Below are positions 42,301 through 51,891 of a stretch of DNA of 64,000 nt, in pieces. The position numbers and the translations under genes were made by a program. This stretch comes from Ruminococcaceae bacterium UBA1767 (GTDB lineage: Bacteria; Bacillota; Clostridia; Oscillospirales; Acutalibacteraceae), in NCBI GenBank assembly GCA_002315505.1, contig DCGX01000074.1, forward strand, positions 1 through 64,000, given 5' to 3'. The notes under the pieces were generated by a model, which made no database searches, was not told where the DNA came from, and worked only from the letters and a program-made list of their open reading frames with translations. The first letter of the stretch is position 1, and the number at the start of each line of letters is the position of its first letter.

Positions 42301-43821
42301 ATGAAAAAGATTTTATCAGTTTTTCTGTGTATCGTAATTGCGATATGCACAACAATTCCCTGCTTTGCACAGGATGAAAAGTGCAACTGCGGTGAGCCAC
42401 CGATTATCTATGTTGCGGCACTTGGCAGTGGTTCGGTTATTCGTGATGCGGGAACAGAAAATGAAACAAAGCTATTCCGCCCCGAAACAGGTGAGGTAGT
42501 AAAGCAATTCCTGCCGCTTGTCCCTGCAGTGGCAAAGCTTCTTGCAGACAAGAATTATGATGATTTCGGTGATGTGCTTATTGATTGCGTTAATAAGGTT
42601 TTCGGTGACCTCACGCTTGACGGAAACGGAAATTCAAAGCCGAATGTCACGAGCGAGGAATTTCATCCCGAATCCGCAGACCACGGACTTGACCATAGCT
42701 ATTATTTTGGTTATGATTTCAGACTTGACCCTGTTGAAAATGCACAGAAATTGCATACATATATTGAAGAAGTAAAAGAAATAACACATCACGATACAGT
42801 ACGTTTCCGTGCATCAAGCATGGGTGGTGTTGTTGCAATGTCATATTTGAAGCTCTACGGCTCAGCTGATATTGAAACAGTTATTTTCCAGTGCTGTCCG
42901 CTTCAGGGCACAGCCGTTGCAGGTGAATTGTATAACGGTAAGCTCGAAATAAACAAGGATGCTCTTCTTCGTTACGGCTCACAGGCTTTGCCCGCACTCG
43001 ATAATGACCCTGTTGCAGGTTTACTGTACATTCTCATTGAGGCGCTTGAGGTTGCAGGTGTCTGGGATATGCTTCTGGGTGTTGCTGATGATTTGATTGC
43101 AAATCTGCAGGACAGAATTTATGACGAAACGCTTATTCCGATTTTCTCAACACTTCCCGGAATATGGAGCTTTGTACCGGATGAGTATTACGAGAGTGCG
43201 AAGGAATATATGAAGCTCGACGAAAATACTCAGTCGGGACTTATTTCGAAGCTTGATTTCTATCATTATGAAGTTCAGTCAAAGGCTGAAAATATTCTTA
43301 AAACAACTAAAAATACAGGCACAACAGTTTACATTCTTTGTGGCTATAATATGCAGAGAACTCCGCTTGTAACAGCATACAAAGAAACGTCTGACGGAAC
43401 AGTTGATACAAAGTATGCTTCCTGCGGTGCAACCTGTGCTCCGATTGGTGAAACCTTACCTGCAGATTATCAGTGCAAGGACGAAAGATACCTTTCTGCG
43501 GACAGAATGATTGATGCTTCAACCTGTATCTTACCCGAAAATACGTGGTTTGTTAAGGATATGCTTCATTGCAAGGTTCATGACGGACATATGGAGCTTT
43601 ATAACTGGATGTTCAACAGTGACGAACAGATGACCGTTTTCGATAACGAAAAATACCCGCAGTTTTTACAGAATGATGTTGTAAATGAGCAGCTTACTCC
43701 TGTTAAAAATTACGAGAACAATGTTCAGAGAATGTGGGATATCGTTAAGAATTCCACGAGCTTCTATAACATTTTGAAGTTCTTATTCACTGTAATCAAG
43801 TCATATTTGGTATTTGCATAA
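42301..43821 (+). CDS. Secreted lipase/acyltransferase-like alpha/beta hydrolase
   Basis: A 506-residue exported protein with a signal peptide (residues 1-23, ending CFA). IIYVAALGSGS and, later, FRASSMGGVVAMSYLKLYG provide the oxyanion region and nucleophile elbow (Ser in SSMGG) of an LCAT-like lipase. A late HDGHMELY may contain the catalytic His. The C-terminal 25 residues are strongly hydrophobic (ILKFLFTVIKSYLVFA) and could bind membrane. Follows the dockerin protease by 15 bp and is probably co-transcribed. Substrate unknown, most likely a lipid ester. Confidence 0.72.
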   Translation: MKKILSVFLCIVIAICTTIPCFAQDEKCNCGEPPIIYVAALGSGSVIRDAGTENETKLFRPETGEVVKQFLPLVPAVAKLLADKNYDDFGDVLIDCVNKVFGDLTLDGNGNSKPNVTSEEFHPESADHGLDHSYYFGYDFRLDPVENAQKLHTYIEEVKEITHHDTVRFRASSMGGVVAMSYLKLYGSADIETVIFQCCPLQGTAVAGELYNGKLEINKDALLRYGSQALPALDNDPVAGLLYILIEALEVAGVWDMLLGVADDLIANLQDRIYDETLIPIFSTLPGIWSFVPDEYYESAKEYMKLDENTQSGLISKLDFYHYEVQSKAENILKTTKNTGTTVYILCGYNMQRTPLVTAYKETSDGTVDTKYASCGATCAPIGETLPADYQCKDERYLSADRMIDASTCILPENTWFVKDMLHCKVHDGHMELYNWMFNSDEQMTVFDNEKYPQFLQNDVVNEQLTPVKNYENNVQRMWDIVKNSTSFYNILKFLFTVIKSYLVFA

Positions 43822-43879
43822 AAGTCGGATTTTTATGATTTGCTAAATAATTTTAATATAAATTTTTTCGGAGGTTAAA

Positions 43880-45217
43880 ATGAAGGACGAAAACAAAAAA
43901 TATGCCGAAGTGGCCTTCGGCATTGTAGAAGACGCAGCAAATAAAATCGGCTCCCGACTTCCCGGAAGCAAGGGCGAAATTAAATTCCATCATTATATTG
44001 AAGACAAATTAAAAGAAATCGGTATTAAGCCGGTTACGGAGGAATTTGCCGTTTCTCCCAGAGCTTCAATAGGTGGTATTCCTTATGCAGGTGTTATGGG
44101 ACTCGTAATCAGTGCTTTATGTTATTTTGCATTAAGCGGACTTACGGCATTGTGGTACGGAATGGCTATTGCCTGTGTTGCTACATGGATATGGCTTATT
44201 TGCAGTGTGTTTCTTTATAAAACATGGTTTGATATGTTCTTCCCTCAGAAAATTTCAAGGAATACATACGGAGAGCTTGTGCCTGAAGACGGAAAATATG
44301 ATTACACAATAATTCTTTCAGGTCATACGGATACATCATGGACATGGCGTCATAGTGAGCACAACTATAAATTCCGCAACAATCCCACACTTGGCTTGAT
44401 TTCTGCATACGGAAAGGTTGGCTTCGGTGCAGTATGCTTTTTATTGCTGACTGCTATTTGCGTATTTTATTCAGTTCTGATAACCGGAAATGCTTTGCAG
44501 GCACAATTTGTTAAAGATATCGTTTACAGCAGCTATTATAGAATTTTCAGTTTTGCAATGTATTTTATTCCTGCTGTTACTGCTCTTGGAAGTGCGTTCC
44601 TTTATATGTGGGCTGACAAGCACGAGGAAAATGCTTCCCGTGGTGCAATGGATAACGCAACAGGCTGTGCTTTGAGCTATGCTGTTATCAAGTATTTTAA
44701 AGAGAATCCCGACAAAATGCCGAAGAATTGCAGAATTATCGACTTCAACTGCGGCAGTGAAGAGGCAGGTCTGCGTGGCTCTATTGCCTTTACAAGACAG
44801 CATAAGGGTGAAGATATTCTTAAAAACACCTGGAATCTTAACATTGATTCCATCGCAGACAAGGATTATTTTGAAGTTGTTATCAAGGATGATTGGCAGT
44901 TCACAAGATTTGACAAAGACCTTGAGAAAATGTTTAAAGATACATTCAGTGAGTTGGGAATTGAAAGCAAAACAGGCGGTTGTATTCATAACCCTGTTGG
45001 CGGATGCGACAGTACACCGATGACAAAGGCAGGAATTAAATCTGTTACATTTGCGGCACAGAATCCGATTCTGACATACTATTATCACACATGGCGTGAT
45101 ATGCCCGAAAGATTCGAGGAAGAAACAGTTGGTACGGGCTTTGATGTTCTTTTAGGAGTTATCGATAAGATTGACAAGTTCCAGCAGAAAAACGGATTTA
45201 ATGGAGTCAACAATTAA
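43880..45217 (+). CDS. Membrane-embedded M28-family metallopeptidase
   Basis: A 445-residue protein combining an M28 aminopeptidase domain with about four membrane segments, two pairs splitting the enzyme domain. Zinc-binding motifs are ILSGHTDTSW (His), AMDNATGCA (bridging Asp), FNCGSEEAGLRGS (Glu-Glu), LNIDSIAD (Asp) and YYYHTWRDM (late His). It probably trims peptides at the membrane surface. GGAGG precedes the ATG. No terminator is visible between it and the upstream lipase gene. Confidence 0.88.
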   Translation: MKDENKKYAEVAFGIVEDAANKIGSRLPGSKGEIKFHHYIEDKLKEIGIKPVTEEFAVSPRASIGGIPYAGVMGLVISALCYFALSGLTALWYGMAIACVATWIWLICSVFLYKTWFDMFFPQKISRNTYGELVPEDGKYDYTIILSGHTDTSWTWRHSEHNYKFRNNPTLGLISAYGKVGFGAVCFLLLTAICVFYSVLITGNALQAQFVKDIVYSSYYRIFSFAMYFIPAVTALGSAFLYMWADKHEENASRGAMDNATGCALSYAVIKYFKENPDKMPKNCRIIDFNCGSEEAGLRGSIAFTRQHKGEDILKNTWNLNIDSIADKDYFEVVIKDDWQFTRFDKDLEKMFKDTFSELGIESKTGGCIHNPVGGCDSTPMTKAGIKSVTFAAQNPILTYYYHTWRDMPERFEEETVGTGFDVLLGVIDKIDKFQQKNGFNGVNN

Positions 45218-45347
45218 ATATGTTATTAAAATGCGTTAATAAATTTTAGAAAATTTGTTGACTATTCAGGCAGTTTTTGTCACTATTATTGTGAGATAAC
45301 GATTTTGAAATCGTATTATCTTAATAAATTTTTAAGGGGTTGTTTTT

Positions 45348-46133
45348 ATGAAAAAGTTTCTCAGCATTATCTTAACGATATTGATGGTTTTCAGTGTTGC
45401 ATCAGTATCATTCATTGGCGCAAGTGCGGCGGAGCCGGTTGCCCTTCAGATTTCCGAAACAAGCTACGAAATCAAGGTTAATCAGACCGTAACCGCAGAA
45501 CAGGCAAAAGCATATGCAGAGGCAAAATTCGCAGAAACAGACGGAACAAAAACAATTTATGTTATTTATGCAGACGGTGAAACAATGTTAACAAAAGAGC
45601 CTGCATGGAAGGCTATTTCAACCTTTAGCGGTATCGGCGGAAGAACAACATCAATTGAAACAACAATTGCAAAGTCGCTTCTTGGATACATAATTGCAAA
45701 CATTGCGGCAGGTAAGGCTGATTACTATGTTTATGGTTATGCTACAACTATCAATCCGTTCCTTTACCAGGCTGTTAAGGTTACAGACGTAAACAATATG
45801 GATGTTACAACTGATATAACAACGGCTGACATGGCTATTGCAGTTGCATATGGCTTGTTGAAGAACGAGCTTGCTTCCGCAACATCTGAGAAGCCGATTT
45901 ATGCAGTATATGCTCAGAAAGATGGCAGTTATTCGGTTATCAAGAGTACTTCATATGACGGAACAAATATCTGGGGCTCATCAATTTTCACATATTCTGC
46001 AAGCGATTTAGCAACTCTTGCAGGAGAGGGCAGATTGTATGTTCTTTCAAAGAATGCAGTCGGCAACCTTTGGGATCAGATTCTTGAGTACATTATGAAC
46101 ATTATCAATTGGATTATCAGCTTGTTCCAGTAA
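45348..46133 (+). CDS. Secreted protein with hydrophobic amphipathic C-terminus, unknown
   Basis: A 261-residue exported protein; signal peptide about residues 1-28 (ending ASAAEP). The central region has two similar-looking stretches (TKTIYVIYADGETML; KPIYAVYAQKDGSYSV) that suggest an internal duplication. It ends in a strongly amphipathic, Trp- and Ile-rich tail (ILEYIMNIINWIISLF) that could insert into or lie on a membrane. No family is recognised. A TTGACT stands 90 bp upstream with a poorly spaced -10. A strong hairpin terminator follows. Confidence 0.6.
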   Translation: MKKFLSIILTILMVFSVASVSFIGASAAEPVALQISETSYEIKVNQTVTAEQAKAYAEAKFAETDGTKTIYVIYADGETMLTKEPAWKAISTFSGIGGRTTSIETTIAKSLLGYIIANIAAGKADYYVYGYATTINPFLYQAVKVTDVNNMDVTTDITTADMAIAVAYGLLKNELASATSEKPIYAVYAQKDGSYSVIKSTSYDGTNIWGSSIFTYSASDLATLAGEGRLYVLSKNAVGNLWDQILEYIMNIINWIISLFQ

Positions 46134-46210
46134 TTACCTGCTCTTAAATGAAGTTATATCAGCACGTTATTCACAATAAACTGATTAAGTCAGATAAATA
46201 AATAAAAAAT

Positions 46211-46254
46211 AAAACGGTACTTGGATGAAAAATCATTTCGAGTACCGTTTTTTT
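46211..46254 (+). terminator. Terminator after the 261-residue secreted protein
   Basis: AAAACGGTACT (46211-46221) pairs with AGTACCGTTTT (46241-46251), followed by more T residues. Confidence 0.88.
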
Positions 46255-46307
46255 ATAGAATATTATGAAACTGTATTCAATGTAACGACAATGGTATCAC
46301 TGTTGGA

Positions 46308-46847
46308 TTATCCGATTTCAGCCATCAGAGAAGAATCATCAGAATTTTTATCTCTTAAAAGGTCAACTGCCTTATTATAACCTGCACGTGAAAGCTCAAA
46401 GCTGTCAGAGTCAACTTTGGTGATGTGATTGTTATATATAAGCTGAATGAAGAAAGAAGAAAAATCTCCCGATTTCATTTTTGTATATTTCTTGAGGGTG
46501 GTGTACATTTTCTTGATATCTTTTTTTGAGAAGAAAATCTTACCATTGTGAGAACAGAACCATGCCATAAGTAACATCCATTGTGACTGGGTAAAGCGTC
46601 TTCTTTCAAGAATAAGAAGATTAAGGTCGGGAAGAGGCTTTTGCTCGGGAACGTGTCTTATATTATCCTTAACTTCTTCAACTTCGGGTTGTACAGCTTC
46701 GGTATTTTCGTTGCTGAATTCGATTTTTGACACAGAAGAGAATCCGAACTGACGAAGATCGGAAAAAATTCTGTAGATGAATTCTTCAAGTCCCTCGATT
46801 TCAATATTGTAGTCTTTGCAATCGATTTTGATAGTACTGTTAGCCAT
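46308..46847 (-). CDS. Hypothetical protein with possible winged-helix C-terminal half
   Basis: A 179-residue protein. The N-terminal ~45 residues (IEGLEEFIYRIFSDLRQFGF) look like a small alpha/beta domain. A polar, charged linker follows (EAVQPEVEEVKDN). The C-terminal half (QWMLLMAWFCSHNGKIFFSKKDIKKMY; FIQLIYNNHITKV; FELSRAGYNKAVDLL) has the pattern of a winged-helix DNA-binding or adapter domain. No family name can be given. The ATG at 46847 follows GGGGGA. It is divergent from the polysaccharide operon promoter and might regulate it, though only position suggests this. Confidence 0.6.
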   Translation of the reverse strand: MANSTIKIDCKDYNIEIEGLEEFIYRIFSDLRQFGFSSVSKIEFSNENTEAVQPEVEEVKDNIRHVPEQKPLPDLNLLILERRRFTQSQWMLLMAWFCSHNGKIFFSKKDIKKMYTTLKKYTKMKSGDFSSFFIQLIYNNHITKVDSDSFELSRAGYNKAVDLLRDKNSDDSSLMAEIG

Positions 46848-46925
46848 TAAATTTAATCCCCCATGATAATCATAATCACATTTTATCACTATTTTTTAAA
46901 AAAGCAATACTTTAATTAAAAAAAC

Positions 46926-46954
46926 TTGTCAAAATACAAAATAAATGGTAGAAT
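46926..46954 (+). promoter_or_regulatory. Promoter of the exopolysaccharide operon
   Basis: TTGTCA (46926-46931), 17-bp spacer, TAGAAT (46949-46954), extended TGG. It gives a long leader of about 200 nt. Within it GCATACT (46974-46980) and AGTATGC (47024-47030) are complementary and could form the base of a structured element. No known riboswitch motif was recognised there. Confidence 0.6.
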
Positions 46955-47162
46955 AATTCTAAAATAGAAAATAGCATACTGTATTTTGTGTTATCATAAA
47001 TTATAAAATAGATAATTGGGCTTAGTATGCAGAAAAGAAGAAACGGTTAGTGTTATTATAGAATATTGATAAAAAAATAAAATCTGTTTAGTTGAAATTT
47101 ACAAATTGAAAAAATATAAAAATCACATTAGTTTATTTTTATAAAAATCGGAGGCTTGTTCA

Positions 47163-47588
47163 ATGGAAAAGTATAAAATCGGTTATACAACAGGCGTGTT
47201 TGATATGTTTCACGTCGGTCACCTCAATATCCTTCAAAAAGCAAAGGAGCAGTGTGACTATCTTGTTGTCGGTGTAAGCACGGACGAAGTAGTTCAGAAT
47301 TATAAAAATAAGACTCCGATAATACCTTTTGACGAAAGAGTTAAAATTGTCGAAGCTATCCGCTATGTTGATAAGGTTGTTCCGCAGACAACAATGGATA
47401 AAACCGTTGCATGGGAAGAATTGAAATTTAACGCAATTTTCCACGGAGACGACTGGAAAGGCTCCGGATATTATAACGAGTGCGAAGAGAAACTGAAAAA
47501 GCTCGGGGTTGAGGTTGTATTTATTCCACATACACCGAATGTTTCATCAACTCGTATTGCAGAAAAGCTCAACGGCGCAAAGAAATAA
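47163..47588 (+). CDS. Cytidylyltransferase, glycerol-3-phosphate (TagD/GCT) type
   Basis: A 141-residue nucleotidyltransferase with GVFDMFHVGH (HxGH at residues 17-20) and the late SSTRIAEKL motif. It matches glycerol-3-phosphate cytidylyltransferases, which make CDP-glycerol. As the first gene of the operon it suggests the polymer is decorated with glycerol-phosphate or a similar CDP-activated polyol. No CDP-glycerol glycerophosphotransferase is seen inside the window. Confidence 0.85.
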   Translation: MEKYKIGYTTGVFDMFHVGHLNILQKAKEQCDYLVVGVSTDEVVQNYKNKTPIIPFDERVKIVEAIRYVDKVVPQTTMDKTVAWEELKFNAIFHGDDWKGSGYYNECEEKLKKLGVEVVFIPHTPNVSSTRIAEKLNGAKK

Positions 47589-47603
47589 AGGTAAGTGAAA
47601 AAT

Positions 47604-48734
47604 ATGAAAATTTTAGTACTTTCCAGTGAAGCATCTTCAATGTTCTGGTACAGAAAAGATATGATGTGCGAATTCGTAAGACAGGGCTGTGAGGTCGTTG
47701 CGGCAAGTGACGGCGCAGAAGAAGAATTCACAGAAATGTTTGCTTCAATCGGTGTTAAATACAGACAGGTTTATGTCAGCAAAAACGGCATTAATCCGAC
47801 TCAGGATATTAAAACATACAAAGAATTAGTACAATTAATGAATGAGGAGAAACCCGATAAGATTTTTGCATATCACGCAAAGATGGTTTCCTACGGCTCA
47901 ATGGCCGCCAAAAAGTGCGGTATTGATGAAATGTATGCATTGATTGCAGGTCTTGGTTCAATTCTCAGAGGCGAAGGCTTTAAAAATTCGATTGTCAGAA
48001 CCGTGCTCAAGGCATTGTATAAAAATGCTTTTAAATCCTGCAAGAGTATAATCACACATAATCTTGAGGACAGACAGCTTCTTATTGATGAAAAGTTCAC
48101 CAAGCCTGAGAAGATTAAAACGATTAACGGCTCGGGTGTTAATCTTGACAGATTCATATATTCCAGGACACCTAAAACAAATTCATTCCTTTTCATTGCA
48201 AGATTAATCGGTGACAAAGGAATTCGTGAATACATAAATGCCGCTCATATAGTTAAAGAAAAATATCCCGAAGCAGTATTTAAAATCGCAGGTCCGTATG
48301 ACACAAATCCGTCAGCATTAAAACCCGATGAAATGCAGAAATATATTGACTCGGGCGTTATCGATTATCTCGGAACTCTGCAGGATGTTTGTCCTGCGCT
48401 GAATGAGTGTATGGTATTCGTGCTTCCGTCATATCACGAAGGTGCACCGAAAACCGTGCTTGAAGCAATGGCAACGGGCAGACCGGTTATCACAACTGAT
48501 GCGCCGGGTTGCAGAACAACAGTTACAGATGGCTTTAACGGATTCCTTGTTCCCGTTAAAAATTCGGAAAAGCTTGCTGAAAAAATGATTTTCTTCCTTG
48601 AAAACTATGATACAGCGGTTGAAATGGGTAACAACGGCAGAAAACGAGCAGAGGATAAATACGATTCCGTAAAGGTTAACAGAAGCATACTTGATATTAT
48701 GAATATACCGTATAAGGATGAGGTGACAAAATGA
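47604..48734 (+). CDS. Glycosyltransferase family 4 protein
   Basis: A 376-residue GT-B fold enzyme. It has the SSEASSMFWYRKDM N-terminal loop, FIARLIGDKGIREYINAA, and the donor-binding VLPSYHEGAPKTVLEAMATGRPVITTD (the E-x7-E region). It would transfer a nucleotide-activated sugar during repeat-unit assembly; sugar unknown. Start ATG at 47604 behind AAAGGT. Its stop overlaps the next start by 4 bp (ATGA). Confidence 0.88.
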   Translation: MKILVLSSEASSMFWYRKDMMCEFVRQGCEVVAASDGAEEEFTEMFASIGVKYRQVYVSKNGINPTQDIKTYKELVQLMNEEKPDKIFAYHAKMVSYGSMAAKKCGIDEMYALIAGLGSILRGEGFKNSIVRTVLKALYKNAFKSCKSIITHNLEDRQLLIDEKFTKPEKIKTINGSGVNLDRFIYSRTPKTNSFLFIARLIGDKGIREYINAAHIVKEKYPEAVFKIAGPYDTNPSALKPDEMQKYIDSGVIDYLGTLQDVCPALNECMVFVLPSYHEGAPKTVLEAMATGRPVITTDAPGCRTTVTDGFNGFLVPVKNSEKLAEKMIFFLENYDTAVEMGNNGRKRAEDKYDSVKVNRSILDIMNIPYKDEVTK

Positions 48735-49843
48735 GTGAACCTATCAGAATACTTCAGGTTTTCGGATGCCTTGACAGAGGCGGCGCTGAAAATATGATAA
48801 TGAATGTATTCAAAAATCTTGACAGAGAAAAGATTATGTTTGATTTCGTGGTTCATCTTGATAAGAAGTGCGACTTCGATGATGAAGTGCTGTCAATGGG
48901 TTCAACCATTTATCATGCTCCGAAATACAATATTCTTAATCATTTTGAGTATGTGAAATGGTGGAAAAAATTTTTCAAGGAGCATCCCGAATATAAATTA
49001 CTTCACTCCCATGTTCGTTCAACAGCTGTTATTTATACAAAAATCGCAAGAGAATTCGGAGTTAAAAATATTGTTCACAGCCACAGCAGTACGAATGCGG
49101 GCGGTGGCATAATGGCAAAGGTCAAGGATATTTATCAAAAGGACATCACAAAATATGCCGATAAATGTCTTGTGTGTTCAAAGGAAGCAGGAGAGTGGCT
49201 TTTCAAAGGACACGAATACACTTTATATAAAAATACCATTGATGCAAAAAAATTTGTTTATAACAGTGAGATGGATGAAAAAATCAGAAAACAGCTCGGA
49301 CTTAAAGATGAATTTGTTGTCGGTCATGTAGGACGATTTCACGAGTTGAAGAATCAAAAATTTCTTATGGATATTTTTGCATCAATTCTTAAAAAAGAAA
49401 AAAATGCTGTTCTTGTTCTTGTCGGCGAAAAAATCGGAAGTATCGGAATAGAAAAGCAGGAGCTTGTTGATTATTCAAAGAAGCTCGGAATTGAAGATAA
49501 ATGCATTTTTGCGGGAAATGTCCCGAATGTTTACGATTATCTCAGTATGTTTGATGCATTTGTATTTCCGTCAATTCACGAGGGGCTGCCTGTTACATTA
49601 ATTGAAGCTCAGGCGGCGGGACTTCAATGCTTTGTAAGTGATGCAGTTTCATCTGAAAGTAAAATTACAGATAATCTTCAGTTTATTCCGCTTGATAAGG
49701 GCGCTGAATACTGGGCACAAAAGGTGTTGTCCTGCAAGGGTATTGAAAAGAAAAATACTTATTCTGAAATTTATAATGCAGGCTACGATATTGATGCAGG
49801 CACAAAAATATTAACTGATATTTATTTGTCTTTGTTGAAGTAA
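48731..49843 (+). CDS. Glycosyltransferase family 4 protein (EpsF-like)
   Basis: A 370-residue GT4 enzyme. FGCLDRGGAENMIMNVF at the N-terminus, VGHVGRFHELKNQKF in the middle and FPSIHEGLPVTLIEAQAAG at the donor site are typical of EpsF/WcaL-like transferases. It overlaps the previous gene by 4 bp, implying coupled translation. Confidence 0.9.
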   Translation: MSEPIRILQVFGCLDRGGAENMIMNVFKNLDREKIMFDFVVHLDKKCDFDDEVLSMGSTIYHAPKYNILNHFEYVKWWKKFFKEHPEYKLLHSHVRSTAVIYTKIAREFGVKNIVHSHSSTNAGGGIMAKVKDIYQKDITKYADKCLVCSKEAGEWLFKGHEYTLYKNTIDAKKFVYNSEMDEKIRKQLGLKDEFVVGHVGRFHELKNQKFLMDIFASILKKEKNAVLVLVGEKIGSIGIEKQELVDYSKKLGIEDKCIFAGNVPNVYDYLSMFDAFVFPSIHEGLPVTLIEAQAAGLQCFVSDAVSSESKITDNLQFIPLDKGAEYWAQKVLSCKGIEKKNTYSEIYNAGYDIDAGTKILTDIYLSLLK

Positions 49844-49870
49844 GTACAATAGAAAATCCGGTGAGATAAA

Positions 49871-50746
49871 ATGAATGAATTGATTACGGTTTTTACTCCG
49901 TCATACAACAGAAAACATCTTCTGCCTGTTTTGTACAACAGTCTTTGCAAGCAGACCGATAAGAATTTCGTATGGATGATAATCGACGATGGCTCATCTG
50001 ACGGAACGCAGGAGCTTGTAAAAAGCTGGCAGGAAGAAAATAATGTAAAAATAGAATATGTTTACAAGAAAAACGGTGGAATGCATACCGCACACAATAC
50101 CGCATATCGTCTTATCAAAACCGAGTTGAATGTCTGCGTTGATTCAGATGATTCAATGCCTGAGGATGCAATAGAAAAAATAACTGAATTCTGGGGCTCA
50201 TTTGATAGGAAAAATGAGGTTGCGGGAATACTTGCACTTGATTTCGATATAAACAAAAAAGAAATTATCGGCGGAAAACTGCCGTCAGACAAAACAATAA
50301 CAACGTCTGAGAAATTGATAAAAAAATACGGTGATTACGGCGACAAAAAGTTTATTTACAGAACTGAAATTATAAATTCCGTCAATGAATATCCCGAATA
50401 CGAAAACGAAAGACTTGTTCCGTTGAGCTACAAATATTGGCTTGTTGACAGAAAAATGCCTGTCGTAACCCTTAATGAGGTTGTATGTCTTGTTGATTAT
50501 CAGCCAAACGGCTCAACCAATACAATAAAAAAACAGTATTTTCAAAGTCCGAAGGGATTTCTTGCGGCGAAGAGAGAACTGATGGTTTATCCGAGAATTC
50601 CTAAAAATCAAATCAAATCCGCTATTCATTATATTTTCTTCAGTAAGCTCTCTGGAGAAAAGCATTATATAAAAAAATCGCCTAAAAAATTATTAACAGT
50701 TTTACTTTTACCGCTTGGAATTATGTATTATAAAAAACAAACGTAA
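49871..50746 (+). CDS. Glycosyltransferase family 2 protein
   Basis: A 291-residue GT-A enzyme. TVFTPSYNRKHLLPVLYNSL, WMIIDDGSSDGTQEL and VCVDSDDSMPEDAI (DxD) define family 2. The C-terminal region is basic and hydrophobic (LLTVLLLPLGIMYYKK), likely membrane-associated. Acceptor and sugar unknown. Confidence 0.9.
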   Translation: MNELITVFTPSYNRKHLLPVLYNSLCKQTDKNFVWMIIDDGSSDGTQELVKSWQEENNVKIEYVYKKNGGMHTAHNTAYRLIKTELNVCVDSDDSMPEDAIEKITEFWGSFDRKNEVAGILALDFDINKKEIIGGKLPSDKTITTSEKLIKKYGDYGDKKFIYRTEIINSVNEYPEYENERLVPLSYKYWLVDRKMPVVTLNEVVCLVDYQPNGSTNTIKKQYFQSPKGFLAAKRELMVYPRIPKNQIKSAIHYIFFSKLSGEKHYIKKSPKKLLTVLLLPLGIMYYKKQT

Positions 50747-50760
50747 AGAAAGATTAATTT

Positions 50761-51891
50761 ATGATTCTACATTATGCTGTCTATATAATATCGGCTTTAC
50801 TTGCCAAGCTGGTTGAAAAAACCGGAAAAAAAGTTGAAAGCCGGGGACAAACAAAATACGAAAACAGAGCGCAGTATATTGCGGCATTTTTTGCTTGTCT
50901 GCCGATGATTATTATATATGGTTTTCGGTCCAGTATTGGGGACACAACCAGTTATCTTTATTCTTTTCGCGATACAACTCTGACCGGTGGATTGTTTGAC
51001 GATCTTTCAGATCGAAGTCCCGGCTTTGATATCCTGCTTAGAATATTCAAATTTATGTTGGTTGATAATGAATATTACTGGGTATTCTTTATGACGTTAA
51101 TATCGATGCTGTTTTTGCTTGCATCCTTTTCTAAGTATTCTCCAATGTTTGGTCTGAGTATATTTTTGTTTTTCGGTTCTACAGAAATATCTTATCTTTT
51201 AAATGGTGCAAGACAGTTTTTTGCAATAGCGATAATGGTTTATGCTTTAAAATATCTTGAAAAAGGAAAACTGATACCATACATTGTAACACTTCTTGTA
51301 GCAGCCTCAATCCATTTGACGGCATTAATATTTGTTCCGGTTTACTTTGTTGTAAGGGGAAAATTTCTCAACATCAAGATGATTTTTCTCAGCCTAGGAG
51401 TTATTGCGGCAACGGCTTTTTCTTCATTGTTTATTAACTACCTGAATGATTTGTTCTTAGAGGATAGTGTGTACTCCGGTTACTACGATTTCATAGTTGC
51501 CGATACAGGTGTTAATATTTTCAGATTTTTTGTTGCATTGGTTCCGTTTTTATTGTGTTTTATTTACAGAAAAAGAATTGCAGATTTAAATGATGATTCA
51601 CTTAATATTTTGGCTAATTTATCAATGCTCGCAGTTGCGGTTATGCTTTTCTCGTTGACAGCAGGAGGAGACTACCTTGGACGACTGGCTGAATATTTCC
51701 TGATATTCAACTGTATTCTTTATCCCGTGCTATTAAAGCGAGTAATATCAAAAAATGTTTACCCTATCTTTATGGTTGGTATTATTGTTGGCTATTTTAT
51801 ATTCTATACCTATCAGTTCTATATCAAATGGGATCTTGGATATTCCAGCGATTATTTGGGAATTTACATCGGGGAGAGTGAAGACGTGTGA
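50761..51891 (+). CDS. EpsG-family polysaccharide polymerase-like membrane protein
   Basis: A 376-residue protein with about ten membrane segments. YGFRSSIGDTTSYLYSFR near the N-terminus and the SYLLNGARQFFAIAIMVYALKY region match the EpsG/Wzy-like family. It probably polymerises lipid-linked repeat units on the outer face of the membrane. Its codon for the stop overlaps the GTG start of the next gene. Confidence 0.85.
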   Translation: MILHYAVYIISALLAKLVEKTGKKVESRGQTKYENRAQYIAAFFACLPMIIIYGFRSSIGDTTSYLYSFRDTTLTGGLFDDLSDRSPGFDILLRIFKFMLVDNEYYWVFFMTLISMLFLLASFSKYSPMFGLSIFLFFGSTEISYLLNGARQFFAIAIMVYALKYLEKGKLIPYIVTLLVAASIHLTALIFVPVYFVVRGKFLNIKMIFLSLGVIAATAFSSLFINYLNDLFLEDSVYSGYYDFIVADTGVNIFRFFVALVPFLLCFIYRKRIADLNDDSLNILANLSMLAVAVMLFSLTAGGDYLGRLAEYFLIFNCILYPVLLKRVISKNVYPIFMVGIIVGYFIFYTYQFYIKWDLGYSSDYLGIYIGESEDV

